From: Karalla daura
Lineage: Eukaryota; Chordata; Actinopteri; Chaetodontiformes; Leiognathidae
Direction: 5' to 3'
Assembly: GCA_029224185.1 (NCBI GenBank)
Contig: CM055211.1
Span: forward strand, 4,855,564 to 4,919,563
DNA length: 64,000 nucleotides
Shown here: one piece after another, positions 26,006 to 38,653 of the stretch
How the letters are laid out: every line of letters starts with the position of its first letter
Position numbering within the stretch: position 1 is the first letter of the stretch
Program-made: the position numbers and the translations under genes
The notes under the pieces: generated by a model
What the model saw: the letters and a program-made list of their open reading frames with translations, nothing else
Database searches by the model: none
What the model was told of the DNA's origin: nothing

Positions 26006-28856
26006 CGTATCAAATCTCCCCTATAAAGCCTTACTTATTGATCTGTCAATTGAAGAAGTAAAAAGACCATAATCCCAATCAGAAAGCTGAAATATGGCTA
26101 GGTTTTAATAGTTTAAAGAAGGCTTTGTGACCCAGTGACTGACTATTTTTTTGCCCGTTGTGGTTTCCGGCACCAAAACTTCAGAGCGTGTGTGTGTCGA
26201 GCAGCTGCACCTTGTTTATATTTTTCACTTTGGTGGCCCTGCACCCTGCAAGCCGAGCAGCCTGTTCCACGGGCACTGTTGCAAGTCGCAGAGCTTTTTT
26301 TTTTTTTTTCTCATATTTGATATGCATAGCTGTATGGCTGCTCATACATTATACCCAGAAGGCCTGGGGACCAATGAATAAGGTCATGGCGGAGTTAGAA
26401 GAGAATACAATGGAGACAAATTGTTTATGCTTGTTATGAAATCAGGTTGCTCGCATAACGATGAGTTGAGGGTGTCGTGGAATGGAAAATAAGTTCCCCC
26501 CGGAAGGCATCCGACTAGGAAATGACTGACTAATGCATTTGCACACAAGAAGTGCTGCTGTCAGTCTGAGACACACAACTCAAAGGGAGGCTTGGAGGAA
26601 TTCTCAGACTTGATGGAAAGTCTGGGTCTTTTGGTTAATGTAGGTTTTTTTGAGCTGAGGAGATTGCTTTTCCAAGCGGGATGTATATTTACCGCAGTAT
26701 GTATATTTAAAGCCTAAAAACGACTCACTGTGGAAGCGGCTTTCTCTGACTCTTTTACTATTTCAGACAAATGCAATTAAACGACTAAGGGCGATTTCCA
26801 CAGGCACATTTGACGATTTTCGCCCTGCGAGGTGTGTTTGTGTGTCCCTCCTTGAAAATCAGTGCACTGCAGCACTGGAGAGTGAAGGCTGGGTGTAGGC
26901 CTGGACTGAGAGGACAAACAGACAGAGAGAGGGAGTGAGAGAGAAGAGGTGGATGGATTATAATTGAGGCCGGAGTCGATTGTTCCAGCATGGCAGACAA
27001 GTGCCACACTCTTAGATAGAGGCTAAGTAGGAGCAAGTTGGCTGACAGTCAGATTTGGGCAGCGGGGGTGCTTCATCATCCGCCCGGCCTGGTGCAGGAG
27101 TTGACAGGTGAGTTATGAGCGGGCGCCACAGGTAGGAGCCCGAGTCTCCCCGCCGCTCGCCGTGACCTTCGCTCTGCCCATAAATAACGCCAGGGACCGT
27201 AAAATACTGATTTAGGAGGCCCGGGGCCGACCCCGGCCCGGCCCGACCCGGGTTAATCTCGGACAGGGGAGGATCTCACGGAGGCGCTGATGCAACGCTC
27301 GCCTGATGTAGTGCAACACCTCCAATCTCCGTCCTCAAACTCCAATCGAAACTGACCTCCGAGCTCTCGCCGTCTTGTCCCACTCCGGACCCGTCTCTGT
27401 CTCAGGCAATATTTAACGTCGAGCGGAGTTATCCCCGCCTGTCCGAATCCATTGTTGCGCCTTTGTCTGACACGTCCCATCATGCCAGGCCGCATTACCT
27501 GCTGCGTACGCGCCCTCTGTGGAAGGGATCCCCGCCCGCCTTCTACATCTGCCCTCCTCCGTCCTGACACATCCCGTTTTGACATTCACATCCAATCTCA
27601 AGCGTCGATACGACGGTGACATTATTTGTACACTCCGGCCCCTGTTTATGTGGATCCCTTTAGTCTGATCCCTTTACAGACTGGACTTAGAAATAATACC
27701 TGGTATTGTGATCATGTAGCTCAGATCCATTCTAGGATGATGACTCCCCCTCATTATCATCAAAACAACCAATAAGGGACTAGTAGTTATTACCAGTTAC
27801 TGCTATTTCTGTCTTTTTCTCAATTTACTCGTCAGGATAAGCGGTTCTAACATCGTTGTAGTAGAATTGAGTTTCTCCATCTGGCAGATCTATGAATAAA
27901 CTATTATGTTGAAAAGAGAAACTCCTATTGCTTCCATTGTTAAAAACATACAATGTTGGAGGTGAGTCTCTGAGCTCTAAAGCCAGCGTGCGATATTAAA
28001 TTCTGGCTATCCCCGTGCTTTGTAATGATATTATACGCCGAGGTAACCCCCGCCAGAACTTTAACCCCCGTCGCCCTGTGACATGTGCTTCACACGGAGA
28101 CGATTCTCCTCCGACGTTATTGTTGGCTGAGAATCAGCTGCACGGAGCAATCGGCAATTATTTCATCATCCAGTTTCTATTAGAGGGGAGTTATTTTTAA
28201 TTAAGAGATTCATTAAGTTACTTCATTAATTTCCCCCCAGGTGCCACGCGTGCTCTCCGGAGGATTTCCAATCAATCCCCGCCCGCCGATTATTTAATAT
28301 CAGGGCCCCCGCCGTTAGCGGGAGGGCGCTATCTGGGTTAGCTGGAGTGAGAGACAGATCGGCCCCTCGAACCTGACTCCCGAGAGTCCAACTCCCACGG
28401 CTCCCCGGCTGACCATTGCGCCTCGTTTCGCCGCAGTTGTGACATGTTGCAGCTCCAGTCCTCTGCCTGCCCTCCAGCTGTATACAGTATCTGTCAGCCT
28501 CTCCGGGCTGACGCATACAGGATGCTATCTATCATTGCTGCGACATTGCGTATCCCCCCCCCTTCCCCTTCCCCTCTCTCTCCCTCTCGCCCCCTTCTCA
28601 GGTTTTGACACGTTTGACAGACAACCTCTCGGCCATTAACGCGGCCGTATCGCCCCGGCTCGTTATCGGGCCGGGATGATTCCTCTTCCGCGGGGCTTTA
28701 TGATCACTGTACCGCTCCATCCAGGAGTCGGAGCGATCGGCCCCGGCTCCTCGGGCTCGGGAAGCGCATCACGATGGATGTGAAACGTTGGAAAGACATC
28801 GTAGGACAAAGTGCTGGCGCGCGCCATCGATCACTCATGCGGAGCAGATGACACAA

Positions 28857-28890
<34 letters not shown>

Positions 28891-29072
28891 TCCAGCGGGC
28901 GAGTTTATCAGTACTGCCCAGCATATTTAAAGGGGGGAGGAGGGAGAGAGAGAGAGGGGGCACCCGTGGGATCTCATTTGCACAGGTGTCCATCTGGTAG
29001 GAGTTGTCCGGGATAATCTCCACATCATGTCACATTTGCATCACGGAGAACGGACCGGCGGGCCATAAGAGG

Positions 29073-29140
29073 AGGAGGGGGGAGAGCCGGGGGGGGTGGG
29101 GGTGAGGAGGTGGAGGCGGGGTGAGGAGGCGCAGTTCGAA
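29073..29140 (+). other. G-rich block with quadruplex potential
   Basis: More than four runs of three or more G lie close together in ggggggagagccgg, gggggtggggg, ggcgggg and ggggggg. The complementary strand is C-rich. No gene is associated. Confidence 0.6.
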
Positions 29141-30581
29141 GGGGGGGCCCCGAGGAGGATTGTTTGCCGACAGTGTAGCGAAGACCAGCGTGTGTCGGGC
29201 TAATCCACGAGGCGGCTAATGCCGCACAATTATGTAAGGATTTAACATGTTTGTGATTGTTTGTTGGTTCAGCTCAATTTGTGTAACCAGCTTTAGTCTG
29301 AAAATTAGCAATGAGATTTTCCTAAACGCTGCCAATTTGTTTGGTCTTTTAACCGGAGTGGGGGTGTGGGGGGTGTTTGGGGGGACTCACTGCACTCGGA
29401 CCGCGGGTACTTGTCAGCTGTGACAGTCTTATTAGCCGGTTTGGGCCGAAGAAAAGGTGCTCTTATTGGATCCATTGATCATCGGGGACCTTTCGTTTCT
29501 GCCACCCCCCCCCCCCCACCCCCCCTCACATCCCTTCCTGGGAGTACCACAACTTTGAGCGGCCAATCAATGAGCGCATCGATTCCCACGTTCCGTTAAG
29601 AATTACTCGAGCGGCGGATCCCATCTCAAAAATCGCTGTCCCATTAACGAAGCGAGCGGGGCCCAGCAGCCGTAAACACTCCATGGCCGTATCTTACCCC
29701 CCCCACCCACCCACCCACCCTCCCTCCCCTCCCACCCCACTCCCGCCTGTCTCGGATCGGTCTGAATACGTTACGAGTGGAGTCGGGCTGAAGGTGAGGC
29801 AGTAAAGAGGAGTGTTTACTCCAGCGTGCATGAATATTCACCGGGATCCGGTCTCCAAACATCTCTTTTAGTAATCTTGCATTTTACGCCCTCTCTCTCT
29901 CTCTCTCTCCGTCTCCCTCTCTCTCGCATTGTAAATTTCGTCTTTATGTATATGACCTGTGCAGTTACACTTCATCAACCGCGGCGAGTCATTTTCTGCC
30001 CGCTGCCGCCGCTGTGTCCGCTTAACACGTGAAAACAAAAGGCTCGATCAATCATCCCGAGCTGTGGCATGCCATTACCATCCCTTACACCCATGTACGT
30101 CCTTTAAAGATGCCTTACATTCACAGGCATGCACTTAGAGTCAGGGCTACCACAGATTATCGTGCGGTCGTATGTCAAAAATATGTTAAAATGCAGTTGG
30201 TATGGTTTACAAAGGCTGAGATGAGACCTCGAAGATATTCAGATATTCATTATATTCATTCATTACAAATATGCTGATATATACTACTATCAGGTAGATT
30301 TCCACTTTTAATAGTAGAAGTAGTTGGAGCTGGAGTTCCACTATTGATAATAATAATCATCACAATAACAAAATAGTTTGAGTTAGTCTCAATAAGATGA
30401 TGGTTTGCTTACTGTGAGGATGATTGCTTCCTATTGGAAGGTTTTTCTCCTTTTGCAAAGAATGAATCTTGTGGAAATTTTGATTCTGGACACCTGGCAG
30501 CTTCTCCCAGACTTCATTGATTTTGTTGACAGCTTCATTAACTTCTCCTCTCTGTTTTTTTTTGTTGTTTTGTTGCTGCAG

Positions 30582-30768
30582 GAACTCCACGTACTGCATG
30601 AAGGTGTCCATGTCCCTCACGGTGGCGGAGAACGACACCGACCTCTGCTACAACTCCAAAATGAGGTTCTTCGAGAAGGCGGAGCTCAGCAAGAGCAAAG
30701 ACATCACCTGCCCGGGCATTGAGGATTATATCCAGCCGGGGGTGGAGCCTGAGCTGGTCTGGTACAAG
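30582..30768 (+). CDS. il1rapl2: IL1RAPL-family exon: end of Ig1 and start of Ig2 (human exon 4 equivalent)
   Basis: This 187-nt exon follows a T-rich tract and acceptor gttgctgcag. Its first base completes the arginine codon begun in the previous exon (phase 2), and it leaves in phase 0 at tacaag|gtgaga. The 62 complete codons start NSTYCMKVSMSLTVAENDT, then LCYNSKMRFFEKAELSKS, ITCPGIEDY and end PELVWYK. NST and NDT are N-glycosylation sequons. Cys5 should pair with the first cysteine of Ig1. Cys22 and Cys43 begin the two disulfides of Ig2. MSLTVAEN and the ITCP word match my memory of IL1RAPL2 better than IL1RAPL1, which has ISLTVGEN. Conservation ends sharply at the donor, and the next exon supplies the expected continuation ECKPK. 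Confidence 0.96.
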
Positions 30769-31752
30769 GTGAGATGCGCTCTTCTTCTTCACTGGATTTT
30801 TACCTGGAGAGGAACCTTACTTCAGGTCAGATCTCACTGGCTTCAGGTGTCATCTCCTCTCTCTGCCAATATAAATATATAAAGGACTGAGAAAAAAAAA
30901 TCAATCTATTTTGAGTTAAAACCCACAGTTGTAACCGACCCGGGCGGAGCTGCGAGGTGGCGCTCCGGGGCCAATTCATCAAACACGGGAGCGGCGTTGG
31001 AAGAGCGTCTCGGGTTTCCCGGCGAATCAAATTAAAACGGCAGATAATGACTGTGGGCTCCGGGACGGCCTCCGGTTATTGGCTCCTCGCTCCTTCAGCA
31101 GGAGGGGTGGGGAGTGGGGGGGGGGCGCTCCGTCTCGTCTTGGACCGCAGTGTGAAACCAAACCACACAGTGCCCCACTTTCCACCGCCTTGAGGAGTTC
31201 TGTGGCCCAAAATCTGAGGAGAGAAAGAAAGGAGTGTGCGCAGGCAGGACTTTGATACTCGATGCAGAGGGTCCTCAAAAAGTTAGGAATCCTTGTAATT
31301 TAACACATCGCTGCTCTGATTTTCCTGCTTTCTCAGTCACTTTCTCCCTCTCTCACAGTTTGCATAATTTGACCTGAATTCTAACCTCCTTTCCTTTTTT
31401 TCCCCCTCTCTTTATACATGTATTGCTTTTGATTCGTTCCGGATTTTGTGCTGCAGGTGCCGCTCCCTCTCGACTTTACAGTAGACCACACTCAGAATAA
31501 TAAAACGCGCAGCCCTTCATTCCCATAACTCGCTGCCTAAAACACAAGCACACTGTGTGAAATCTGGCATAGTTTTTACGAGTTTTATTTATGTATAAAG
31601 CCAGAGAATTGTCAATTATTTCAGCCTTATTTCTTGCTCAGAGTAACATATCACTATTGTCATTTACTAATAGTATATATTTGATCTTTAGCTTATATGT
31701 AGCATGGTTTTCTTTAACATTTTCATGCCCCTGGTCTTTTTCCCGAATGAAG
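30769..31752 (+). other. Short intron between the two Ig2 exons
   Basis: This 984-bp intron runs from gtgaga to gaatgaag. It is much shorter than its neighbours. It contains one G-rich patch near 31100-31125 and AT-rich sequence before the acceptor. If retained, the frame from the upstream exon continues 37 codons and stops at about 30882. No other feature is seen. Confidence 0.9.
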
Positions 31753-31906
31753 GAGTGTAAGCCAAAGCAGTGGAGGCAAACCATCGAGAGGAGGCGGGAC
31801 ATCCTGTCCATCAAGGAAGTACGGGAAGATGACATTGGGAATTACACCTGCGAGTTGCAGTTTGGGAACTTTCTGGTCCGGAGGACCACGGAGCTCTCGG
31901 TCACAG
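31753..31906 (+). CDS. il1rapl2: IL1RAPL-family exon: second half of Ig2 (human exon 5 equivalent)
   Basis: This 154-nt exon enters in phase 0 and leaves in phase 1 (gtcacag|gtacac). It encodes ECKPKQWRQTIERRRD, ILSIKEVREDDIGNYTCEL, QFGNFLVRRTTELSVT and the first base of an alanine codon. Cys2 and Cys33 close the two Ig2 disulfides opened in the preceding exon. D-x-G-x-Y-x-C is the classic Ig F-strand motif, and NYT is a further N-glycosylation sequon. The acceptor is less ideal than its neighbours: the pyrimidine stretch ctggtctttttccc is followed by gaatgaag, so eight mixed bases separate the tract from the exon. ECKPK matches IL1RAPL2 (IL1RAPL1 has ECRTK), whereas EVREDDIGNYTCEL matches IL1RAPL1. 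Confidence 0.95.
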
Positions 31907-33374
31907 GTACACAGTTTTGTTTGTTTTGTGCATGCCGTCGGCTCATTGTTTCCCACAGGTTGTGTTTCTTACTGGCTCCAGGTCGCTTGTTTTGCTGTTT
32001 TTTTTTTTTAAGAAAAGAATTCAGCCTCTTAAAATCTGATCCCTGCATCTTGTGCCAAAGTGTCGCAGTCGATCGTGCCGCTGTCTCGCTGACTTCCCGG
32101 GCCGCTCTAATTGCAAAGTAGAGAAATTCACTGGGAGCCGCTTCAGCACTTTTTTTTTCTCCCCCTTTCTTAAGGCTGTTGAAATATTTAAGGCCGAGCC
32201 CAGAGCGGGTGACAGATAGCTTGCCACTAACGCTGTCGCTGTCACAGCCAAGGTTCACATCGTGCGGCGGGTTAGAAGGAAGCCGAGCTCTTAATTATGC
32301 ACACTGTCTCCCCGTCGGTTATCCCCCCCCCAGCTTGATCGATAAATAAACAGAAACTCGTTTCAAACTTTTCGGCGAGGTTTAGAGGAGGCCCCGAAAT
32401 GATCCCGACAGACGACGAGTCTGGATGTAGCGGGGAGGCCCTGGATGGGGCGCCAGGTTCAGACAAAGTGTTTACTGTTAACCGCTACCTGATTACACTT
32501 TATAGTACCCCCACCTCTCCCATCCACCCCCACCTGTACAGACTCCAGTCGTAAATCATTTTCTCGCCAGCCTCAAAATGTCATCCCCGGGGGGGTTGGG
32601 GGGTGGTTAGGCGGTCCTAATCTCTCTATCTGCTTTGGAGACGTTCGGCGTTTCAAAAACAGCTGGCGAGGGGATGATTGATGATTGGCAGCGGCGGGCG
32701 CCGAGTGACATTTATGATTTTCTTCGAGAGAAATACACACTTGCTCCGCCGCTTCCACACTCAGGGTGCCTGTAGGTGTGAATCTGTCTCTTCCTCTTAG
32801 GCTTCGCCCAGTATGGCATGCTGGGAGAGGATGCAGCCCGTACTGGATGGATGGCAGCCATTTTCTATACCTGCCTCCTGATTTATTCCAGTTTTCTCTG
32901 AGGATATGGCTCATTTCGGTACGCTCGGATGTCGATTCTGTCCCTGGCTTTGCCCCGACGTTGACGACTCTGTACGTTAGGAGATGCCGTTATGCCTCAA
33001 AGTAGCAAAGTGAACCACAAGATCTCATTGTTCTCTCTCTGATCTTGGATTGCTTTTCATCTTTGGACGCCGGTGCCAGCGCTCACTCCGCTTCTTGGCT
33101 CCGCTCGCTCTCCTCTCTCAGGCAGAGTTGCCTCCCTCTGAGTTCTGGATTTGTTTCCTTATTTTCGCTGTTATCGACATTCAAAGTTATCAAATGTTGT
33201 TTTTCAATGTTGCAAGGAAGGAGGAAGAAGAACTCCTCCCGGCAAATGTGGAACCTACATGGACCCTTCGGTTTATGCTCAATAATGTCTGGTCTTTACA
33301 ATTAATCATGAGAACAAGCGTTACTAGGCCCATCCATCATCATTGTACTCCATAAACAGCTTTGCACCAAATGG

Positions 33375-33550
33375 TGTCATGGGGACACACACACACATAC
33401 ATGCACCATTCACTCTCACACTCACACCTAGTGGCAACTTACAGCCTCCGATCCACCTTAATATACATGGTTTTGGGACTGTGGAGTTATTCAGGTGCAT
33501 TTGCAGACTGTGGGGGGAATCTTGAAAGCACCCAGGAGTCCTAGTATCAC
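33375..33550 (-). mobile_element. SINE-like copy, minus strand
   Basis: The + strand reads ccattcactctcacactc, acacctagtggcaactta, atacatggttttgggactg and tgtggggggaatcttgaaag. This is the reverse complement of the same repeat, with the words gtgagtgtgaatgg and ccaaaaacatg. It shows that the family inserted in both orientations within this intron. Confidence 0.6.
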
Positions 33551-34020
33551 ATTGCACCCATGTGTTAAGTTTCTGACTCGACACAGAAGCTCTCATAATG
33601 GCCACTCATTACTTAGCATTGTAATCACAGTCCCTCCAGCGAGAAACGTGTATCCAAACGGAGACCTGACCTTTTTTTTTTTCCTCTCTCTCTCTCTCTC
33701 TCTCTCCACGCTTCCACACTTTTTTTTTACACCTCCTGGAATAAGAATACATGAACCTTGATGAAATATTATCATCAGCCACCCACAGATAAACCCATCT
33801 CGCCGCCGGAAAAAAAACGGGACAAAAGGTCAGATTCCATTTGATTATAACGAGCGGCACTAAAACCCTAACGAGCCCCCCCCCCTCCTCCTCTAGAGTA
33901 ATTGTGAGGCACGTTGGGTTTTTAAATGAAATTTGGGGGTTTCTTTTTTCTTTTTTATGCCAGGTACGGCCGTTTGATGTCCCAGATTAAACAGAGCTGG
34001 AATAAAGGCTGATGAGACAG

Positions 34021-34224
<204 letters not shown>

Positions 34225-34351
34225 CGTTGGTGTTGTGCTTTGGGAGGGTGGGAAGAGAGAGAGGGAGGAGGAGGAGGAGGATGAGGGGGTTGTATGTACA
34301 ATCTTGCAAACGTGTCCCTCCCTCTTTAAAAGCGACCACCTGACTCCGCTC

Positions 34352-34356
<5 letters not shown>

Positions 34357-34443
<87 letters not shown>

Positions 34444-34455
34444 TCCCTCTCTCTA

Positions 34456-34516
<61 letters not shown>
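34357..34516. repeat. (CT)n microsatellite, 160 bp
   Basis: Almost uninterrupted CT dinucleotides, broken only near 34437-34460 by act, ccc and tat variants. It lies 130 bp from the GATA array, with a short G/A-rich gap between them. The translated Ser-Leu and Arg-Glu frames are not genes. Confidence 0.97.
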
Positions 34517-34520
<4 letters not shown>

Positions 34521-37500
34521 AGACCGATCTGATACTCCGACTCGGCTTAAAAGTAATTCTCGCCGCAACACTGATTCCGCCCCGGTCCTCTCGGTCGAAA
34601 CACATTCAGAAATAAAAAAAAAGAAAGAAAAAAAAACCCAATCTCCGAAGTGAACAATGGCGGCCCGGCGGAGAGCTGCATTGGATTTCAGCGTCTCACC
34701 GAGCCCCTCTGAATATTACCACGCGGCGGCCGGCTGGAAAATGAAAAGCAGCTGTTTTGTGTCCTTAGCTCAACCGCTGCCCTTGAATGATGTTTGAACC
34801 TTTCCCTCGATACAAGCTTTTTTTTTTTCTTTTTTGTAAGCCGGGGGCTGTTTTCTTTAAAGGTAGGTGTTCGATAAAAAAAAAAAACCCGACATGGTGA
34901 CACGTTGACCCCTATTTACCGCCTGGCAGGAACACACCCTGGACGTCTTAGAATTAGCAAAGCGCCTCACAACAGGTGTCACAGGCATCTCCACATCCAT
35001 GGATAGAAACATACGGAATCTCCTTTCTTTCCCAGAATGGGAAAATGGTTGATTCTGCATCCTGATCTGGCACATCTCTGCCTATAATTAATGCACCGCT
35101 GTCAACCGTGATGAATGCGGCCGAGACGACAACGTATTGATTGTTTTTCATACTTCAGTCCATTGTTCTCCAGGAGGTAAATGACTCCGGGTTTTTTAGC
35201 TGAGATGGGGGGAAAAAACACAAAAACAAAAGCGACACTTGATTCGATGGAGAGGACCGAATCTCCTTTGATCAAATCAATCGCCAAAACACGTTCCACG
35301 TGCCGCCACCTTCCTCCCGGCTCCGTCTCCAGCCGGCGCCAATTCCCCGCCTCGTCCCCGAGTTGACTCGTTAGCATATGAAGGAGGTCGGGATATAATT
35401 ACTCCTTTTTAATTGATGGGCGATAATTAATCTGGCCGAGGCGCGGCTGGGAGGAGAGGAGAGGAGGAGACTCAGACAGTAATCCCTTTCTTTTCCCGTG
35501 AATTCGATAGGCCACGTAATCAGCAGGTGTTTGACGAGCTTAGGGGACGTATACGTCTAGTTCGGCGGGTCCGGCCACGGCTCCCCGCTGTGGACTCGGC
35601 GTGTGAGCGACCTGCGCGGGGGCGGGGCCACGGTTCACTTCCTGACCTCGCCTGTGTTTAATGTTTGCCGCCTTTAGACTTAAATCTGATGCATCCGCAG
35701 CATCCAGCATATTGTCCCCCCGGCACGGCGTTATCGTCCTCACTCCCGCACAATGTTCTCTTCACAGGCGCTGTGAACGTGTTTTTTCTTCTCTTTATTT
35801 TAACCCTCCGGCTTTCTCATGATCCAGGCTCGGGTTTTTTTCTCACGTTTTGATAGAACATGATAGGAGGAGTGAGGAGGAGGAGGAGGAAGGAGGGAAG
35901 CATTCAGGGACGCATATGTCTGTGTGTGAGAGAGCCTACGTGCCAGACTTTGGAGCTCGCTCCACAGTTACTATAGCACAAGGGGGACGAGCAGAGCCTG
36001 CGTTAGCGCCGGGGCTTATTGGGCTGCTCAAATGAACTTGGCTTTAAACGCCGTTCCTATAATTACATTTGCTGTGCAATTTGCACAAAAATAAATCATA
36101 TTGCTGCATTAGTTGCCAGCCGTTAAAAGGTTTGTCTGCTGCGTTTTGCATTAACCAGGAAGCGGCCGGTTAGCCAAATGGAAAAGTATAGGAAGTGGCA
36201 TCTTGGTGGAGTCATTTCATTTGTTAACGATTATTAAAAACAGCATCAGGGAGGATAAAAACAAAATAAATCAACTTAATAAAAAATGGGTGATGAAACT
36301 GTGAGTTTCAGGTGGTGGGGGAGGCTCAGTCGGGGCTAACGAAGCAAAGTCAAAGTAGGAAAGTCATAAAAATAGGATGTTAAGTTGCACTTTAAACTAT
36401 TAATGGTGGGAAAAGACCTCATCATAGCCATCATAGACGCAGTCTTATAGGTGTAAGTCAGGATCATCTCTAGCTTTATGATTAGTTTTAAACCAACACA
36501 GTTAGCTGCTTTAAAGCAGTGAGTTCAGTGGTAACCATCAGCATCTGTTTTCTTATACATGATAATGTACAAATTGTCATGTGCAGCTTCTGGATGACAA
36601 ATGAATAAGGCGGAGAAAGAAAAGCAGATCTTCCTCCCTTTTCTTTCTGGCAATTTGACATTTCTCCTCTGAAGCGAAAATGGTGGGTGAAATTTCACAA
36701 AATCACAAAAACCCAGTGCTTACAATTGTGCCAAAGTGGGAGAAAATGTCTCGGCAACGGTGATAAATGTTGAACCCGGGCGGGAAGAAGGAAGACTGTC
36801 ACCGCTGAGAAATGCACTTCAAGCTAAGTGAAGCGCTCTTAGAGCATGATGGATGGCTTTTTGATCAATTGGAATGATTTTTTTTCTTTTTTCCATCTGC
36901 CCTGCTGCTTATTTTCCTAAATAGAGCAGCGGGTAAGGGCTCTTGTGCGTCTCAGCGAAGAAATACACGAGGTTGCCTCGGTAAACACACTGGGAATTGC
37001 ACGGAATAAAAGACCAAATCTAAAGTGGCACTTTTTTTTCCTTTTCTGTTCCCATGGTGTAAGTATTTTAAGATTTATGATACTGTCTTTTTTATCACCT
37101 CCTTTTTCTTCCTCAGCTCTTGTCTTGCCATCCGTCACCGCCCACCTCTGCCGCGCTCTCATACCACAGTTGAGACCAAATATCAATCAGAGGTGAAAGG
37201 CAGAACCTCAGGCTTTCCTCGCACAGTCAATAATGGAAAGTCTCAAGCTCGGCTTTGACAGTGACTTTTTCCCCTCTTCTCTCTACCCCCCCCCCACCCA
37301 ACGTCCTCTGCTGCCACCGAGTCCCTCCTAGTCACATCGAAGGCCCTGCTGATAAAAGACAAAACCATTATCACATCATTAAGAAATCCATATTAGCTCT
37401 GCCTGCCCGAGGTCTTTCTTTTCCATAGTTTTAAAGTGAACAAAAGCTGCGCCCGATGTGCAGTGAGTCAGTGCTGAGTAGAACAATGTGACTCCATCGC

Positions 37501-37560
37501 CATTTGTTGCATATTTACTACATGAGTTTCAGAGGAAGTGACACAGTGACTCTGAGCATC

Positions 37561-37720
37561 CTTACTTCAAACCCTAGTGTGGAGTTTTGTCTTCCAGTCC
37601 AAAAAAAATGCATGTTCAGGTAGGATTTGGGATTCAGTATGAATGATGTGAATATGAGAGTGAAAGGTGTGTGTGTTTGTCCCTTGACTCCATTGGGTAT
37701 AAAAGTGGGTAAGATGTAAG
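37561..37720 (+). mobile_element. Degenerate SINE-like copy
   Basis: A degenerate B box (ttcaaaccct), then gtgtggagttttgtcttcc, agtccaaaaaaaatgcatgt, and a tail with gtgaatatgagagtgaaagg and gtgtgtgttt. The same word order occurs in the copy at 25870. The tail resembles the gtgaatgtgagtgtgaatgg part of the common fish repeat. A minus-strand reading frame of 199 codons runs through it and is not treated as a gene. Confidence 0.6.
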
Positions 37721-37784
37721 ATTCTCTTGTCAGGTAATACTTTCTTTAAAAACCTGTTGTGTGTACAATCTGACAAGTTTTCTC

Positions 37785-37800
37785 CAGCCCCCTGCTGGAC
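37785..37800 (-). promoter_or_regulatory. CTCF-like core motif
   Basis: The minus strand reads gtccagcagggggctgg, close to the CTCF core ccascagrgggcrsy. It lies just after the SINE-like copy at 37561-37720. Confidence 0.45.
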
Positions 37801-38279
37801 TGTCCGTGCGCTGCGATCTAACAAAAACAAATCAAGGAAAACAGTCCAATAGAGACATAGATTGGAGAAAAAGTAGGTCACGCTCGACATGGTTAAGACA
37901 CAGAGGTGAAATGCAACTGTATTTAAACTAAAAAAGAGACATAAGGGTGCATTTTTTGGCTCTAAATATGCATATTTAATGACTTTAGTTCCAAGAAGGA
38001 ACAGCCAGACACTCCAGGAACAGTGTGAGAAAGCAGCAAGCGCTTGCATTGTGGAGCCGGGCTCCCTCAGCTCTTCGGTGTTATCTCGCAAAAAACCCTG
38101 TGTAGGAATTACACGCACCGCAGTTTCACGTTTCCCCTTTGCGGCTCGGCCACCCGAAACACTCATCCTGTTGTCGCATCACAGTGACAACGGGTCGGGA
38201 GCGGGTCAAAAACTCACTTCCTGTCGCCACAACCTTCAGCCTGCAATCAGCGAGTAATCACTCACCTGTCACACACCTA

Positions 38280-38303
38280 CGCATGCGCGCGTCGTTATAA
38301 ATA
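38280..38303 (+). promoter_or_regulatory. NRF1-like site followed by TATA-like box
   Basis: cgcatgcgcgcg (38280-38291) resembles an NRF1 site, and tataaata starts at 38296. The pair sits in a CpG-richer patch inside the long intron. No transcript start or coding exon downstream supports promoter use. Confidence 0.3.
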
Positions 38304-38608
38304 AACCTCGTTAATTAGGAAGGAGTCGTTGGGCTGGCTGACATTAACAAGACATGGCGGCTTGATTTAAAGGGTGTTCAAGCAATGAAGCGTCGATTTC
38401 ATCAAAAAAATGCCCCACATGCTGCTTTACAGGCCTTTCTGTGATCCGGTTCGTGGTTATTCAGACCTGTGTCATGTCATGAGTCTGATTGACTGTCTCG
38501 CCTCCCAAGCAAACAAAAGGTCACGTGATTTCACATTCCTCGCTAAACAATGTAATTTAGCATCTTGTTCCTGGACTAAGCGATCTGACTAACTAATGCA
38601 CATCCAGC

Positions 38609-38612
<4 letters not shown>

Positions 38613-38651
<39 letters not shown>
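38613..38651. repeat. (TA)n microsatellite
   Basis: A pure alternating TA run of about 39 bases. It is followed directly by sequence rich in ccatgg, ccatga and ccatag words (38660-38765). Confidence 0.95.

Positions 38652-38653
<2 letters not shown>

Larger units (their letters stand above)
16063..30581 (+). other. Intron between the Ig1 exon and the Ig1/Ig2 exon
   Basis: This 14,519-bp intron is bounded by gtacgt and gctgcag. It contains no supportable exon. It holds CT and CA tracts, a TA-flanked miniature mariner-like element (18816-19111), a minus-strand tRNA-like SINE head near 20610-20675, a CA/CT microsatellite chain (20817-21087), a SINE-like piece at 25870-26005 and a G-rich block around 29060-29140. 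Remaining stretches are unique-looking DNA of mixed composition in which I see no gene. Confidence 0.85.

Noticed and set aside
34235..34571. Ser-Leu and Arg-Glu repeat reading frames
   Set aside because: Products of the CT microsatellite.
37567..38166. 199-codon minus-strand reading frame, the longest in the window
   Set aside because: It runs through a SINE-like copy and AT-rich DNA, has no recognisable domain, and no splice or promoter context supports it.
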